Positions 1 to 8,825 of a stretch of 64,000 bases of DNA are shown piece after piece. The first letter of the stretch is position 1; each line of letters starts with the position of its first letter. The notes under the pieces were generated by a model that searched no databases, was not told the DNA's origin, and saw only the letters and a program-made list of their open reading frames with translations. Origin of the DNA: VAZQ01 sp963753575 (GTDB lineage: Bacteria; Pseudomonadota; Alphaproteobacteria; Rhizobiales; Xanthobacteraceae). Both the position numbers and the translations under genes were made by a program. The stretch is taken from the NCBI GenBank assembly GCA_963753575.1, contig CAVWCR010000005.1, positions 62,001 to 126,000 on the forward strand. Reading direction: 5' to 3'.

Positions 1-1
1 T

Positions 2-910
2 TCCGAGTTCGAGCCCGGCGCCGGCTCGCGCCAAGAATATCCGGTCGGCGGGTTTCACATCTACGATGTCAAGGACAAGACCAATCCCAAGCTCATCACT
101 TTCGTGAAAACCTACGGCAAGGGCACGCACCGCTTCGATCTGGATGAAAACTATGCCTACATGTCGACCGAGGTGGAAGGCTTCGTCGGCAACATCCTGG
201 CTATCTACGACATCCGAAACCCGTCGAAGCCGATTGAGGTCGGCCGCTGGTGGATGGAGAACCAGAACGCGGCGGCCGGAGATGCGCCGCATCCCAAGCG
301 TACCGAGCATCGCCTGCACCATGCCATGCGCTGCGGCAACGAGATGTATGCCGGTTGCTGGATGTCGGGCGTCGCCGTCATCGATGTCAGCGACATAACC
401 AAGCCGCGCACGCTGTCACGCTACGAATACGACCCGCCGTTCCCTGAGCCCACCCACACGTTCCTCAAAGTACCGTTCCAGATCGGCGGACGCAGCATCG
501 CGGTCTCGACCGAAGAGGAACGCGGAAACCGCGGCTCCGACGCCGGCAAGCCGCACGCGCCGCTGCGCACCTGGGACGTGACCGATCCAGCGAAGCCGAA
601 GCTTCTGTCCACCTATCACGTGCCGCATTCGGCCTCGCCTTACGACGGCAACAAGGTCCGCTTCGGTGCCCACCAGTTGCGCGAGCGGGTGGACGAAGAC
701 TGTCGGCTCTACGTCACCTGGTTCGCGGCGGGGCTGCGGATCATGGATATCCACGATCCCGCCAATCCGAAGGAGCTTGGTTATTTCATTCCGAAGCCAG
801 GCGATGGCGTCAAGGCGCCGCTCACCAACGACGTCTACAAGGACGATCGCGGGTTGCTGTTCGTGACCGACAAGGAGCGCGGCATGGACGTGATCGAGTT
901 CACGGGCTGA
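2..910 (+). CDS. LVIVD-repeat protein, 5' end outside window
   Basis: The reading frame is open from the first bases of the window, so the start codon lies upstream; a GTG at 104 is internal. The 302 visible residues contain at least four copies of the LVIVD-type repeat, each with a hydrophobic strand, an aspartate and a D/N-P-x-K-P turn: LAIYDIRNPSKP, VAVIDVSDITKP, RTWDVTDPAKP and RIMDIHDPANP. This pattern predicts a beta-propeller-like, probably secreted protein. No catalytic motif is visible, and the function of this family is poorly known. A TTT binding-protein gene follows 86 bp downstream on the same strand, so the two may be co-transcribed. Confidence 0.85.
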   Translation, partial: SEFEPGAGSRQEYPVGGFHIYDVKDKTNPKLITFVKTYGKGTHRFDLDENYAYMSTEVEGFVGNILAIYDIRNPSKPIEVGRWWMENQNAAAGDAPHPKRTEHRLHHAMRCGNEMYAGCWMSGVAVIDVSDITKPRTLSRYEYDPPFPEPTHTFLKVPFQIGGRSIAVSTEEERGNRGSDAGKPHAPLRTWDVTDPAKPKLLSTYHVPHSASPYDGNKVRFGAHQLRERVDEDCRLYVTWFAAGLRIMDIHDPANPKELGYFIPKPGDGVKAPLTNDVYKDDRGLLFVTDKERGMDVIEFTG

Positions 911-996
911 GCGGTGCGGCCTGCTGTTTGACCCCCGGCAGCAGGTCACCCTATAAAACTCTGGAAAGACGCGGCATTGAAACCGGAGAGGACAGC

Positions 997-2007
997 ATGC
1001 AGACCGGTAGGCCGTTGACCATGCTCGCGGGCGTGCTCGCCACGAGCTTGCTGCAACCCGCGATGGCGGCGGACGACTTCTATCGCGGGAAGACGGTGAC
1101 AATCGTGGTCGGGTACTCGGCCGGCGGGGGCTATGACCAGTACGCGCGCCTCCTGGCCCGTCACATCGGGCGGCACATTCCGGGCCAGCCGAGCGTCATC
1201 GTGCAGAACATGCCGGGCGCCGCCAGCATGACGGCGGTGCGCCATCTCGGCGCCAATGCGGCAAAGGACGGTACCGTAATCGCTGCGTTCGATCCCGGGC
1301 AGGTGCTCGAGACCATCGCGGCGCCCGAGGTCCATAAGGTCAGGTTCTCCGACTTCCATTGGATCGGCACGCTCCTGCGCGACATCCGCATCTGCTACGC
1401 GTCGACCGCAAGCGGCATCAAGACGTGGCAAGAGATGATGGCGCGCAAGGAGTTCCTGATCGGCAACACGGCGCGCGGCTCCAACGCCTATGTGAACGGC
1501 GCGATCCTGCGCAAGGTGTTTCATGCGCCGGTGCGGCAGATTTCCGGCTATCCCGGCAGCAACGAGCAGCGGCTTGCGCTCGAACGCGGCGAACTCGAAG
1601 GAAATTGCGGCTCCTGGACCGCGATCCCGCAGGACTGGATCGTCAACCACAAGATCAACGCGCTGGTCCGCTTCTCGCCGAAACGGCCGGCCGACATGCC
1701 AGCGAGCGTTCCGTTCGTCAATGATCTGGCGACGACGCGGGAGCAAAAGGAACTGCTCGATATCCTCAACGGCTCGGGCGAACTCGGCCGGCCCTACATC
1801 GTGACCAAGCAGGTCCCGGTCGAGCGGGTTGCCATACTGCGCACGGCACTGCAAGCGACGCTCAAGGACGAGGCCTTCCTGGCCGAGGCGCGCAAGCAGA
1901 AGCTGCTGCTCGACCCGGTGTCCGGCGAAGAGGCGGAGCAGATCATTGCGAAGATGTATGCCGCGCCGGCGGAGCTGAAGCGCAAGGTCAAGGAGGTGCT
2001 CGAATAG
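997..2007 (+). CDS. TTT family (Bug/TctC-like) solute-binding protein, long subclass
   Basis: A periplasmic binding protein that would deliver a carboxylated solute to a tripartite tricarboxylate transporter. The ATG at 997 is preceded by GGAGAGG with good spacing. It opens a Sec signal peptide ending in a PAMA|A-type site near residue 19, followed by TVTIVVGYSAGGGYDQYARL, the first ligand-binding strand of the family. At 336 residues it belongs with the proteins at 29140 and 42958, which have PGQPxVIxQNMPGA in place of the usual VVENRPGA and KDGT in place of PDGYTL. A TauD-like dioxygenase gene begins 12 bp after the stop, suggesting import and oxidation of one substrate. No TctA or TctB gene is nearby. 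Confidence 0.88.
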   Translation: MQTGRPLTMLAGVLATSLLQPAMAADDFYRGKTVTIVVGYSAGGGYDQYARLLARHIGRHIPGQPSVIVQNMPGAASMTAVRHLGANAAKDGTVIAAFDPGQVLETIAAPEVHKVRFSDFHWIGTLLRDIRICYASTASGIKTWQEMMARKEFLIGNTARGSNAYVNGAILRKVFHAPVRQISGYPGSNEQRLALERGELEGNCGSWTAIPQDWIVNHKINALVRFSPKRPADMPASVPFVNDLATTREQKELLDILNGSGELGRPYIVTKQVPVERVAILRTALQATLKDEAFLAEARKQKLLLDPVSGEEAEQIIAKMYAAPAELKRKVKEVLE

Positions 2008-2019
2008 AGCATATCGAAC

Positions 2020-2055
2020 ATGGGCGAATTCGTGGGCGAATTCATGGGCGATTTC
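2020..2055 (+). repeat. Tandem 12-bp triplicate containing alternative start codons
   Basis: Three adjacent copies of the unit ATGGGCGAATTC sit at 2020, 2032 (first base G) and 2044 (GATTTC ending). Each begins with a usable start codon in the same frame, encoding MGEF-VGEF-MGDF at the N-terminus of the dioxygenase. Confidence 0.9.
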
Positions 2056-3117
2056 CGCAGCTTCAAGACCGCCAGGCGCCTTCCCGCCGAGCCGATGCAG
2101 CCGGTCGTCGATCCGGCCGATTGGTCGCCCGAGAGCCTCAAGGACGTTGCTAACTGGAGCTATCAGCTCACCGACCGCGACGCCGACGAGCTTGCCGACG
2201 GTATTGCGGCGGTGCGACGCGCGGGCGTCGCGACGGTCGACATCGTTCGGGAGAGCTTCCCACTCAAGTCGTTCGGTGACGTGCTCATCGACGTGCGGCG
2301 CGAGCTGATGGATGGCCGCGGCATTGTCATGATGCGCGGCTTTCCACTCGATCGTTTCGACCGCGAGGGGACGGCGATCGCCTATGTCGGCCTTGGCTCC
2401 TGGCTCGGCCAGACCAAGTCGCAGAACAAGCTTGGCCACATCCTGGGCCACGTGAAGGATCTTGGCGGCGATTACAACGATCCACATACGCGCGGCTACA
2501 TGACCAATGCCGAGATGCGTTTCCATACCGACGGCTGCGATTATGTGGGCCTGTTGTGCATCAATCCGTCAAAGAGCGGCGGCGCCAGCCGGATCGCAAG
2601 CTCGGTCACGGTCTATAGCCGTATGCTGCAGCGAAGGCCCGATCTGGTGCAGGTCCTCACCGAGGACTTCTACCGCTCGCGCAGCGGTGAGGTGTCGCCC
2701 GGCGACCTGCCATATTTCAAGCAGCCGATCTTCTCCTTCACCAACGGCTATTTCAGCGCGACCGGCGTCGGCGCCGTCATCGACAAGGCGCAGCAGCTGC
2801 CGGGCGTGCCGAGGTTCACGCCGGCCCAGAAGGAGGCGGTCGAAGTCTACCGGCAGACCGTGGAGGAGTGCGCGCTCGACATCGATTTTCAGCGCGGCGA
2901 CATCCAGTTCCTCAATAACTTCGTCATGCTGCACACCCGCCGCGAATACGAGGACTGGCCGGAACAGCACCGCAAGCGCCACTTGCTGCGGCTGTGGCTC
3001 TACGATCCGGCTGGCCGGGTCATTCCGGCCGAGCAGCGCGCCGGCCGCTTCGGCAGCGGTGTCCAGATCAAGGGCGTGGCACGGATTGCGCCGCTCGATG
3101 TGGAGGCGGCTGCCTGA
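2020..3117 (+). CDS. TauD/TfdA-like Fe(II)/2-oxoglutarate-type dioxygenase
   Basis: This 365-residue protein has the TauD/TfdA jelly-roll layout. The iron-binding HxD is His169 and Asp171 in MRFHTDGCD, the distal histidine is probably His305 in LNNFVMLHTR, and the 2-oxoglutarate-binding arginine is probably Arg324 in HLLRLW. Members hydroxylate organic acids using iron, oxygen and 2-oxoglutarate; the substrate cannot be read from sequence. Translation could start at 2020 (ATG), 2032 (GTG) or 2044 (ATG), because the 5' end is a tandem triplicate of a 12-base unit. No strong Shine-Dalgarno precedes the first. The enoyl-CoA hydratase follows after 5 bp, so the genes form one operon with the binding protein upstream. 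Confidence 0.82.
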   Translation: MGEFVGEFMGDFRSFKTARRLPAEPMQPVVDPADWSPESLKDVANWSYQLTDRDADELADGIAAVRRAGVATVDIVRESFPLKSFGDVLIDVRRELMDGRGIVMMRGFPLDRFDREGTAIAYVGLGSWLGQTKSQNKLGHILGHVKDLGGDYNDPHTRGYMTNAEMRFHTDGCDYVGLLCINPSKSGGASRIASSVTVYSRMLQRRPDLVQVLTEDFYRSRSGEVSPGDLPYFKQPIFSFTNGYFSATGVGAVIDKAQQLPGVPRFTPAQKEAVEVYRQTVEECALDIDFQRGDIQFLNNFVMLHTRREYEDWPEQHRKRHLLRLWLYDPAGRVIPAEQRAGRFGSGVQIKGVARIAPLDVEAAA

Positions 3118-3122
3118 CCCCT

Positions 3123-3932
3123 ATGGCCGAGACCGTCCTCTATGCGGCCGACGGCAAGGTCGGCATTGTCACGCTCAACCGGCCCAACAAGCTCAATGCG
3201 CTCACGATGGACATGCGGCTTGCGCTCGCGCGCGAGCTCAAGCGCGCCGACGAGGACACCTCGACCAGCGTCGTTGTGCTGCGCGCCGAGGGTCGCAGCT
3301 TCTGTGTCGGATTCGACGTGGGCGGCGCTCATGAGCGGCCGTGGCGGCACGACGCGCTCAAGTATCACGAGCGCCTGGCAGCGAGCTTTCACTGCCTGAT
3401 GACTCCCTGGACGCTGCGCAAGCCTGTCATCGCCTCGGTGCAGGGGCACGCGCTCGGCGGCGGCTGCGAGCTGGCGATGTTTTGCGATCTCACCATCGCG
3501 GCGGAGGATGCGCAGTTCGGCGAGCCCGAGGTGCTATTCTCCCAGGTCGGTCCGGCGGTGCTGATGCCGTTCATCATCGGGCACAAGCGCGCCCGCGAGC
3601 TCATCTATTTCGGCGACCGTATCGATGCGAAACGGGCGCTTGAGATTGGCATGATCAACCGCATCGTGCCGCCGCAGGAGCTTGCGGCCGCCACCATGAA
3701 GTATGCGCAGCGCCTCGCCCTGATCGCGCCCGAGGCGCTCGCTGCCGCCAAGCTTGCGGTCAACCGCGGCCTTGATGCTGCCGGTTTCCGCAACGCGCTC
3801 GATGCCGGCCTCGACGTGCTCGCGCCGCTCTATGCAGCCACAACCGAGGTCGGTCGTCAGTTCGACGAGATCAAGGCCCGCGACGGCCTCAAGGCCGCTC
3901 TTGCTTGGCGCAAGGCGCAGTTCGAAACATAG
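3123..3932 (+). CDS. Enoyl-CoA hydratase/isomerase (crotonase) family protein
   Basis: A 269-residue crotonase-fold protein. GKVGIVTLNRPNKLNALTMD opens the fold, FCVGFDVGG forms the first oxyanion-hole segment, and GHALGGGCELAMFCDLTIAA followed by FGEPEV carries the second oxyanion glycine and acidic residues where hydratases place their catalytic glutamates. The length is normal for the family. It would act on an acyl-CoA thioester in the cytoplasm by hydration, isomerisation or hydrolysis; the family is too broad to say which. The ATG at 3123 lies 5 bp after the dioxygenase stop, so I chose it over longer upstream options that would overlap that gene. Confidence 0.88.
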   Translation: MAETVLYAADGKVGIVTLNRPNKLNALTMDMRLALARELKRADEDTSTSVVVLRAEGRSFCVGFDVGGAHERPWRHDALKYHERLAASFHCLMTPWTLRKPVIASVQGHALGGGCELAMFCDLTIAAEDAQFGEPEVLFSQVGPAVLMPFIIGHKRARELIYFGDRIDAKRALEIGMINRIVPPQELAAATMKYAQRLALIAPEALAAAKLAVNRGLDAAGFRNALDAGLDVLAPLYAATTEVGRQFDEIKARDGLKAALAWRKAQFET

Positions 3933-4244
3933 TGTCAGCGACGGCAACCAATGACATATACGCGATACTTTGAGGTGCGAGCCAGGTTGGCAAGAGGGTG
4001 CTCGACCGCCGCTCGCGCCGCTGCCACAATCACAGAGGCCATCACCGGGGCCGGCGCAGGCGCCCACCCCCTGCCGGAGCGGGGGGGCAGCATGTTCGGC
4101 GCAGACCGACAAAATCCGTTAATTCCTTCAGGCCGGTCCTTAAATTCGACAAATCGATGGTGTAAAGTCCTTCCACATCGGAATATCTATTGATCCCCCA
4201 GCCGATGGTGGGCGGCCAGTTAAATCGAAAAGGTTCGCGGATAA
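3933..4244. other. Intergenic region before ctpA
   Basis: These 312 bases separate the dioxygenase/hydratase operon from ctpA. A small open frame at 3951-4193 shows no recognisable domain and no convincing ribosome-binding site, so I do not call it. The stretch at 4120-4190 is less GC-rich than its surroundings and is the likely ctpA promoter region, but no clear -35/-10 pair stands out. Confidence 0.5.
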
Positions 4245-5576
4245 ATGCGCAAGACTTCTCTGATCCTCCTCAGTGCAGCGGCGGGCGCAGCCTTGACGCT
4301 CGTCACCACCCAGCCCCGAATCGTGTTCGATTTATCGAGCGCGAAGGCGGCAGCGGCCGACACCTACCGGCAGCTCGGTCTGTTCGGCGACGTGTTCGAG
4401 CGCGTGCGCGCCGACTACGTCGAGAAGCCCGACGACAGCAAACTGGTCGAATCGGCGATCAACGGCATGCTGGCCGGGCTCGATCCGCACTCAAGCTATA
4501 TGGACGCCAAGAGCTTCCGCGACATGCAGGTGCAGACGACCGGCAAGTTCGGCGGCCTGGGCATCGAAGTCACCATGGAAGATGGTCTGATCAAGGTGGT
4601 GGCGCCGATCGACGACACCCCGGCGGCCAAGGCCGGCGTCATGGCGAACGACATCATCACTCATATCGACAATGAGCCGGTGCAGGGTCTCACCCTCAAC
4701 CAGGCGGTCGAGAAGATGCGCGGCCCGGTCAATACCAAGATCGATCTCAAGATCATCCGCAAGGGCGCCGACAAGCCGATCGAGATTTCGATTATCCGCG
4801 ATGTCATCCAGGTGCGCGCAGTCCGTTCGAATTTGAATGGCGACGACGTCGTCTATGTCCGCCTCACCCAGTTCAACGAACAGACAACCGCGGGTCTCCG
4901 CAAGGCGATCACCGACCTGTCCAAGCAGGCCGGCGACAAGCTCAAGGGCTTCATCGTCGACCTGCGCAACAACCCGGGCGGCCTGCTCGATCAGGCGATC
5001 TCGGTGTCCGACACCTTCCTGGAGCGCGGCGAGATTGTCTCCACCCGCGGCCGCAACGCCGAGGAGACCCAGCGCTTCAACGCGCGGGCCGGCGACCTCA
5101 CCAAGGGCAAGCCGGTCATCGTGCTGGTCAACGGCGGCTCCGCGTCCGCTTCCGAGATCGTGGCCGGCGCGTTGCAGGACCACAAGCGCGTGACCGTCGT
5201 CGGCACGCGCTCGTTCGGCAAGGGCTCGGTGCAGACCATCATTCCGCTCGGCTCCAGCAATGGCGCGCTGCGGCTGACCACGGCGCGCTACTTCACGCCG
5301 TCCGGCCGTTCGATCCAGGCCAAGGGCATCACCCCCGACATCGAGGTGCTGCAGGACGTTCCTGAGGAGCTCAAGGCGCGCACCGATACGCGCGGCGAAT
5401 CATCCTTGCGCGGCCACCTCAAGGGCGACGGCAAAGAGGAGACCGGCTCGCAGTCCTACGTCCCGCCGGATCCGAAGAACGACAAGGCGCTCAACATGGC
5501 GCTCGATCTCATGCGAGGCATCCAGCAGAATTCGGCCTTCCCGCCGACGCTGCCCGCACGCAGAGCCGCCAAGTGA
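4245..5576 (+). CDS. ctpA: Carboxyl-terminal processing serine protease (S41)
   Basis: CtpA-type proteases trim or degrade envelope proteins from the C-terminus. The 443-residue product has an N-terminal hydrophobic export segment (residues 4-22), a PDZ domain at about 95-180 with the peptide-binding GGLGIEV loop, and an S41 catalytic core. The nucleophile is Ser301 in GGSASASEIVAGAL and the general base is Lys326 in SFGKGSVQT, giving the Ser-Lys dyad of the family. The alanine/proline-rich tail is ordinary. In related alphaproteobacteria ctpA usually sits beside an EnvC-like M23 peptidase and a divergent-polysaccharide-deacetylase gene; neither is adjacent here. A strong hairpin follows the stop. 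Confidence 0.95.
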   Translation: MRKTSLILLSAAAGAALTLVTTQPRIVFDLSSAKAAAADTYRQLGLFGDVFERVRADYVEKPDDSKLVESAINGMLAGLDPHSSYMDAKSFRDMQVQTTGKFGGLGIEVTMEDGLIKVVAPIDDTPAAKAGVMANDIITHIDNEPVQGLTLNQAVEKMRGPVNTKIDLKIIRKGADKPIEISIIRDVIQVRAVRSNLNGDDVVYVRLTQFNEQTTAGLRKAITDLSKQAGDKLKGFIVDLRNNPGGLLDQAISVSDTFLERGEIVSTRGRNAEETQRFNARAGDLTKGKPVIVLVNGGSASASEIVAGALQDHKRVTVVGTRSFGKGSVQTIIPLGSSNGALRLTTARYFTPSGRSIQAKGITPDIEVLQDVPEELKARTDTRGESSLRGHLKGDGKEETGSQSYVPPDPKNDKALNMALDLMRGIQQNSAFPPTLPARRAAK

Positions 5577-5606
5577 GCGGCCGGCGAAACCGGTGACATA
5601 GTGCTT

Positions 5607-5632
5607 CGGGGCGGCCTTCAGAGGCCGCCCCG
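5607..5632 (+). terminator. Intrinsic terminator-like hairpin after ctpA
   Basis: An 11-bp perfect stem (CGGGGCGGCCT at 5607-5617 pairing with 5622-5632) with a TCAG loop lies 31 bp after the ctpA stop and is followed by ATGCTTTTG. The short T-run is weak. The convergent amidohydrolase gene ends 30 bp further on, so the hairpin may serve both strands. Confidence 0.7.
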
Positions 5633-5661
5633 ATGCTTTTGCCCCCTCGGCCTGGCCTTGG

Positions 5662-6894
5662 CTACTCCGCGGCGACGCGCGCTGCCTTGCGTGCAAGCTT
5701 GACCGGCGACAGCACCGGATCGAGCTTGAACAGTTTCTGCGCATTGCCGCCGAGGATCGCGCGCTTGGCGTCCATATCCAGGAACGGCAGATCGTAGATG
5801 GTCGACGGCAGGTCCATGTCCCAGTGCGGATAGTCGGACGAATAGAGGAGCTGGGTCGGTGCCCGGATCATCTCGAAGGTGAGCTCCAGCGCCTTGCGAT
5901 TGTCGACCATCTCCATCGGTTGCGAGCTGAAATACATCTCGCGAATGTACTCGCTCGGCCGCCGCTTGAGCAGGGGCGCATCCGAGGTGCGCATCATGAA
6001 CTCGTTGTCGAAGCGCTGCATCATGAACGGCACCCACGCGAGCCCGCTCTCGATCCAGACGGTCTTGAGATTCGGGAATCGCTCCGGCATCCCGTTCACC
6101 AGCCAGTTGGCCAAGTGCACCATGTTCGACCAGGTAAAGCCGAGCCCGTGCACCGCGATGAAGCGGTTGGTCATCGACAGGCTCTGGTCGGCCCAGTTGA
6201 AGCCGGCGTGAAAGCCGAGCGGTAAGCCGCGTTCCTGCAGCGCCGCATAGGTCTTCATGTAGGGGTTTTCGTAATTCTTGCGGTAGTGCGTCGTGGTCAC
6301 CATGAAACCGACGACGCCTTTGCGGTCGCCGAATTCCTCGACCATCTGGTAGCAGGCGTCCGGATCGTTGAACGGAAGGTAGAGCATCGACTTGATGCGC
6401 GGGGTGTGCGCCAGCACGCGCTCGCAGAGCCAGCGATTGTAGGCACGGGCGAGCTCGAGCTCCACTTCGACACGTGGACAGTTGGACAGGTTGAGCATGG
6501 GCGTGGGGAACAGCACCGCCATGTCGGTGCCCATTGCGTCCATGAAGCGCTCGGTCAGCGTGATGTCGCGGTGCGGCGATGGCGGCACGCGCTCGGTCTT
6601 GCGCAGCGGATAGCGGGTGATGCGCCCGCCAAGCTCCTGGTACGAGCCGTCCGGAGAGGTGATGCCGCCGCGCGCCATGCCCTGGTACAGCGCCTCCTGG
6701 CGCAGCACCGGGTTGTCCATATATTCGGTGATCTCCTTGAAAGACTCGGTCTCGTAGTGGTGCGAATCGACGTCGACGATGAAGAAATCCTCATAGTGGC
6801 GCTCGATCGCCTGATCGGCCGCATTACGCAAGAGCGTGCGGGTGTCGAACTCCTCGCTCGCGAAGTCACGAACCGACTTGATCTGCTCGTTCAT
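5662..6894 (-). CDS. Amidohydrolase-2 family metal-dependent hydrolase/decarboxylase
   Basis: A 410-residue TIM-barrel protein of the amidohydrolase-2 group, which includes gamma-resorcylate and aminocarboxymuconate-semialdehyde decarboxylases. Recognisable metal and substrate positions are DVDSHHYE (residues 41-48, in place of DxHxH), His229 in GFHAGFNW, Glu282 in WIESGLAW and Asp354 in SSDYPHWD, with the closing GGNAQKLF near the C-terminus. It is the last gene of a three-gene operon after a UbiD decarboxylase and a Rieske ferredoxin, with a 12-bp gap. The operon suggests decarboxylation or ring processing of an aromatic or related acid. Hydrolase and non-oxidative decarboxylase activity cannot be separated from sequence. 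Confidence 0.85.
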   Translation of the reverse strand: MNEQIKSVRDFASEEFDTRTLLRNAADQAIERHYEDFFIVDVDSHHYETESFKEITEYMDNPVLRQEALYQGMARGGITSPDGSYQELGGRITRYPLRKTERVPPSPHRDITLTERFMDAMGTDMAVLFPTPMLNLSNCPRVEVELELARAYNRWLCERVLAHTPRIKSMLYLPFNDPDACYQMVEEFGDRKGVVGFMVTTTHYRKNYENPYMKTYAALQERGLPLGFHAGFNWADQSLSMTNRFIAVHGLGFTWSNMVHLANWLVNGMPERFPNLKTVWIESGLAWVPFMMQRFDNEFMMRTSDAPLLKRRPSEYIREMYFSSQPMEMVDNRKALELTFEMIRAPTQLLYSSDYPHWDMDLPSTIYDLPFLDMDAKRAILGGNAQKLFKLDPVLSPVKLARKAARVAAE

Positions 6895-6906
6895 GGCAAA
6901 TGCTCC

Positions 6907-7275
6907 TCAGACTGAGACGTAGATCTCGCCGTTGCGTTGCACCACGTCGTATTTCTTCAGGCGGAAGCGCCGGTCGACCACGTGGCAGCCGTCCGACAAG
7001 TGAAACTCGTAGCCGTGCCAGGGACAGACAAGATGCATGTCGTCCTCGTCGAAACGCTGGCCGAGATAGACGCCGCGCTCGCCGATCAGGTCGACCACTT
7101 GCGGCAGCTTGAGCCCTTCACAGACCGGGCCGCCCTGATGCGGGCAGAGATTGCGGTAGGCATAGTAGCTGTTCTTGTGACGGATCACCCCGATCTCGAC
7201 CGGCCCGACCTTGACGAGCCGCACGCCGCCCTCGGCGATCTCGCCTTCCTTGCACACCAGCACTTCTTCAGCCAT
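6907..7275 (-). CDS. Rieske [2Fe-2S] ferredoxin-like protein
   Basis: A 122-residue stand-alone Rieske domain. The cluster ligands are Cys44 and His46 in NLCPHQGG and Cys84 and His87 in CPWHGYEF, the C-x-H...C-x2-H pattern. There is no signal peptide or membrane anchor, so it should be a soluble electron carrier like the ferredoxin components of ring-hydroxylating oxygenases. No oxygenase alpha subunit or reductase is adjacent. Instead it lies between a UbiD decarboxylase (29-bp gap) and an amidohydrolase, an unexpected place for a redox carrier. Confidence 0.9.
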   Translation of the reverse strand: MAEEVLVCKEGEIAEGGVRLVKVGPVEIGVIRHKNSYYAYRNLCPHQGGPVCEGLKLPQVVDLIGERGVYLGQRFDEDDMHLVCPWHGYEFHLSDGCHVVDRRFRLKKYDVVQRNGEIYVSV

Positions 7276-7304
7276 GCGCTCTCACTTTCGCCCTCAAGTC
7301 TATT

Positions 7305-8681
7305 CTATCGTCGCCATTCGTCGAGCTCGGGCACCGCGAAGTCCTCCCAGCCAGGCACGTCGGCCACTTCGGAGAACGGCTTGCCGAATGGCCGGGTCGC
7401 ATCGATGCCGATGCAGGACGCGGTGCGCAACGGCCGCGGCTTGGTCGGCTCGTCGATCGACGGGTCGGAGGGGCCGGAGGGTATCTGCTCCACGATGATC
7501 GTGTCCTGCTGCGGCTGCGTGCGGAACGCGAGCGCCCATTCCACGTCGGAAGAGCTGTGCACGTCGATGTCGGGCTCGACCACGATGGTCCACTTCGGCC
7601 GGATGTTGCTCGCCATGGCGGCCAAAATGACTTGGCGTGCCTCGCCCGCGAAGCGCGGCTGCATCGAGATCACCACATAGAACGATACACCGGCCGACGC
7701 CCGCACCGACACGTCCACGATGGTGGGAAACTGGTGCTTGAGCGCCTTGAGAAACGAGGCCTCGAACGGGATCTGCTTGAGGATGTGGTTCTCGGTGACC
7801 GGCTTGCCGGTGAGCAGGCCCTGGAACAGGGCGCCCTTGCGATGGGTGATGGCGGTCACGCGCCCGACCGGCTTGAGCGACGGCGGCGTGTAGTAGCCGG
7901 TGTATTCGCCGAGCGGTCCTTCCATCACGGTCTTGTTCATGTCGACTTCGAACTCGATCACCACCTCGGCGGTGGCCGGCACTTCGAGATCGCAGGTCTT
8001 GCAGCGGGTGAGCTCTACCGGCGCGCCCCGCAGGCCGCCCGCGACTTCCCAGTCATTGGTGGTGTCGGAGAGCTGCGCCTGGCACGTGTAGGCGAGGATC
8101 GGGTCGACCCCAATGATCAGCGCCGCCTTGGGCGTGATGCCGAGCTTCTGGCACTTCGCCAGGTTCTTGCCGAAGCGATGGTTCGGCTGCGCCGAGAACG
8201 AGAACGTGTCCTTGCCGAGGATCAGGAAACGATAGTGGCCGATGTCGGGGATGCCGGTCTCCGGGTCCTTGGAGACCACGATGCCGGGCGTGATGTAAGG
8301 GCCGCCGTCCTTCGGGCTGTAGGTCGGGATCGGGAAACGCGACAGGTCGAAGTCCCGTTCGATGACAACCTCGTGGCAGGGCGCGCCGCCATTGCGCACC
8401 ACCGGCGCGATCGGGTTGTCGAGCCCGGCGAGCACCTTCTGCAGGATGGTCTTCTCGTCGGCCTCGAATGCCAGCAGCGCCTTGCTGCGGGTCGAATAGA
8501 GGCCGCAGACCAGCGGAAAGTCGGTTCCGTTCTGGGTGAACATGATGCCGGGGCCCTGCCGCCGGTAGCTCTGTTTCATCGCTTTGCCGACGTCGGCGAG
8601 CGCGATCGGCCGGTTGACGTCGATGAGCTCGCCCTGCTGGCGCAGCGTGTCGAGGAACTGGCGGAAGTCGTGGTACGGCAT
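7305..8681 (-). CDS. UbiD family prenylated-FMN-dependent decarboxylase
   Basis: UbiD enzymes reversibly decarboxylate unsaturated or aromatic acids using prenylated FMN. This 458-residue protein has the three-domain UbiD layout, with HYRFLI (Arg151) and EGPLGEYTGYY (Glu254 and Glu259), the Arg-Glu-Glu set that is catalytic in Fdc1/UbiD. The start at 8681 is chosen because GGAG lies just upstream on the minus strand and MPYHDFRQFLDTL is the typical family N-terminus; the open frame extends about 40 codons further without family similarity. It heads the operon with the Rieske ferredoxin and amidohydrolase. No ubiX-like prenyltransferase for cofactor synthesis is in the window. Confidence 0.92.
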   Translation of the reverse strand: MPYHDFRQFLDTLRQQGELIDVNRPIALADVGKAMKQSYRRQGPGIMFTQNGTDFPLVCGLYSTRSKALLAFEADEKTILQKVLAGLDNPIAPVVRNGGAPCHEVVIERDFDLSRFPIPTYSPKDGGPYITPGIVVSKDPETGIPDIGHYRFLILGKDTFSFSAQPNHRFGKNLAKCQKLGITPKAALIIGVDPILAYTCQAQLSDTTNDWEVAGGLRGAPVELTRCKTCDLEVPATAEVVIEFEVDMNKTVMEGPLGEYTGYYTPPSLKPVGRVTAITHRKGALFQGLLTGKPVTENHILKQIPFEASFLKALKHQFPTIVDVSVRASAGVSFYVVISMQPRFAGEARQVILAAMASNIRPKWTIVVEPDIDVHSSSDVEWALAFRTQPQQDTIIVEQIPSGPSDPSIDEPTKPRPLRTASCIGIDATRPFGKPFSEVADVPGWEDFAVPELDEWRR

Positions 8682-8754
8682 TTCGATCTCCGGACCCGGC
8701 CGGGCGTCCCGCCCTGGACGATCAAGCGCGACGAAACACCCGCCGCTGGACAAT

Positions 8755-8767
8755 GGCGAGCCTCGCC
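8755..8767. promoter_or_regulatory. Small palindrome in the divergent UbiD/binding-protein gap
   Basis: GGCGAG-C-CTCGCC is a perfect 6-bp inverted repeat in the 144-bp gap between the two divergent starts, where a shared operator would be expected. It is short and GC-rich, so chance is quite possible. Confidence 0.2.
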
Positions 8768-8825
8768 TCGTCATGCCATTATCGGGCATCGGGAGCAACA
8801 AGAGCAGGCTTTTGGGAGGCAGCGC

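Noticed and set aside
946..2526. A 526-codon minus-strand frame opposite the first binding protein and dioxygenase
   Set aside because: No domain, repetitive His/Arg/Asp composition, and the opposite strand encodes two well-supported proteins.
3951..4193. Small open frame in the gap before ctpA
   Set aside because: No ribosome-binding site, no domain and compositional bias typical of chance frames; described as intergenic instead.
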